A stretch of DNA of 6,753 nucleotides from Xanthobacteraceae bacterium (GTDB lineage: Bacteria; Pseudomonadota; Alphaproteobacteria; Rhizobiales; Xanthobacteraceae): NCBI GenBank assembly GCA_030037185.1, contig JASHRR010001071.1, forward strand, positions 1 through 6,753, written 5' to 3'. The notes below the pieces were generated by a model that saw nothing but the letters and a program-made list of their open reading frames with translations, made no database searches and was not told the DNA's origin. The position numbers and the translations under genes were made by a program. Shown here piece after piece: positions 6,462 through 6,753 of the stretch; the first letter of the stretch is position 1; every line of letters starts with the position of its first letter.

Positions 6462-6562
6462 GGCTCGTGGCTTTCGAAACTGCCGGACTCGGCCTGTTCT
6501 TCCTCGCCGTAGCCCATCATGTTCAGGTTGTGGCGCCGGCGCAAGGACTTAGGCTGGCAACC
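6458..6562 (-). pseudogene. C-terminal remnant of ligase-associated exonuclease
   Basis: A minus frame of at most 34 codons ends at TGA 6460-6458, overlapping the ligase ATG. It reads ...RRRHNLNMMGYGEEEQAE... and ends SHEP. The HNLNMMGYGEEE block and the position just before the ligase fit the C-terminus of the beta-lactamase-fold exonuclease normally encoded there. The frame meets TAG at 6565-6563, and the other two minus frames also contain stops within the next 190 bases, so the rest of the gene is absent. The homologous part probably begins near 6545; the few codons before it are likely foreign. The identity rests on context and a short block, so it is moderately sure. Confidence 0.55.
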
Positions 6563-6753
6563 CTACCTATCGGCACTCATTGACGCTAAAGGGCTTTTTC
6601 GGCAAGTGGCAAACCGGGTAATCGGAGCGGCCCGGCAGGCTCCGATTGAACGCCGCTACTTCAGAACGAGATACGGAGAGGCCATCAAGCTATTCTTTGG
6701 TGAGCAAAAAAGCGAGTTCGGGCCGCGAGGGATAATCGCAATCGGCGAGGTTG
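6519..6753 (+). CDS. Unknown open frame running off the window end
   Basis: From ATG 6519 the plus frame is open to the last base (78 codons, 3' end missing). The first eight codons are antisense to the exonuclease remnant and are probably not native. The rest includes KDLGWQPYLSALIDAKGLF, then RVIGAARQAPIERRYF and IKLFFGEQKSEFGPRG. There is no Shine-Dalgarno sequence, and TAG 6510-6512 bars an earlier start. Codon third positions are less GC-rich than in the ligase, which suggests acquired DNA. I do not recognise the family. It may be a gene truncated at its 5' end by the rearrangement, or a chance frame. Confidence 0.3.
   Translation, partial: MFRLWRRRKDLGWQPYLSALIDAKGLFRQVANRVIGAARQAPIERRYFRTRYGEAIKLFFGEQKSEFGPRGIIAIGEV

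Noticed and set aside
1..6753. CRISPR array, tRNA or rRNA gene
   Set aside because: I saw no regularly spaced repeats and no tRNA or rRNA signature sequences on either strand.

Overview
The window looks like chromosomal DNA of an alphaproteobacterium of the Bradyrhizobium/Nitrobacter/Rhodopseudomonas type. The basis is the high-GC coding sequence, an archaeal-type class I lysyl-tRNA synthetase, a DUF6460-like membrane protein, an XRE/S24 repressor of a rhizobial type, and the ATP-dependent DNA ligase of the ligase/exonuclease/Lhr/MPE repair cluster. All family assignments come from reading the sequence and from memory; no database search was run.

Layout, left to right. Bases 1-171 hold no recognisable gene but contain a long imperfect palindrome (84-141). 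Two overlapping plus-strand genes of unknown function follow: a small protein with a C2H2-like finger and HEAT-type repeats (172-636), then a hypothetical protein (629-1123). Both start with TTG and have weak ribosome binding sites. The class I lysyl-tRNA synthetase gene (1209-2852) has a clean Shine-Dalgarno sequence. Downstream, about 500 bases without an intact gene hold two hairpins and the decayed remains of an IS200/IS605-type TnpA transposase on the minus strand (about 2955-3244).

The remaining recognisable genes are on the minus strand. An XRE/S24 repressor (3368-3997) has lost both residues expected to perform self-cleavage; it has a perfect TATAAT box and a candidate operator upstream. 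Next come a two-segment membrane protein (4188-4547) and an ATP-dependent DNA ligase (4638-6461). The ligase carries an in-frame insert built around a perfect 12-bp palindrome, and a C-terminal tail that contains a second palindrome sharing its core.

The ligase start overlaps the stop of an upstream gene by ATGA, as in an operon. That gene survives only as at most 34 codons, resembling the end of the ligase-associated exonuclease. From about 6545 the sequence becomes less GC-rich, and no minus frame continues the exonuclease. A plus-strand open frame of unknown identity runs off the window end. The repair operon therefore appears to be broken by inserted or rearranged DNA.

The housekeeping functions (translation, DNA repair) do not form one pathway. 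The theme linking the region is small palindromic elements and mobile-element scars in and between genes. I do not see a complete new defence or mobile system. The best leads are the non-cleaving repressor, the palindromes within the ligase gene, and the broken repair operon.
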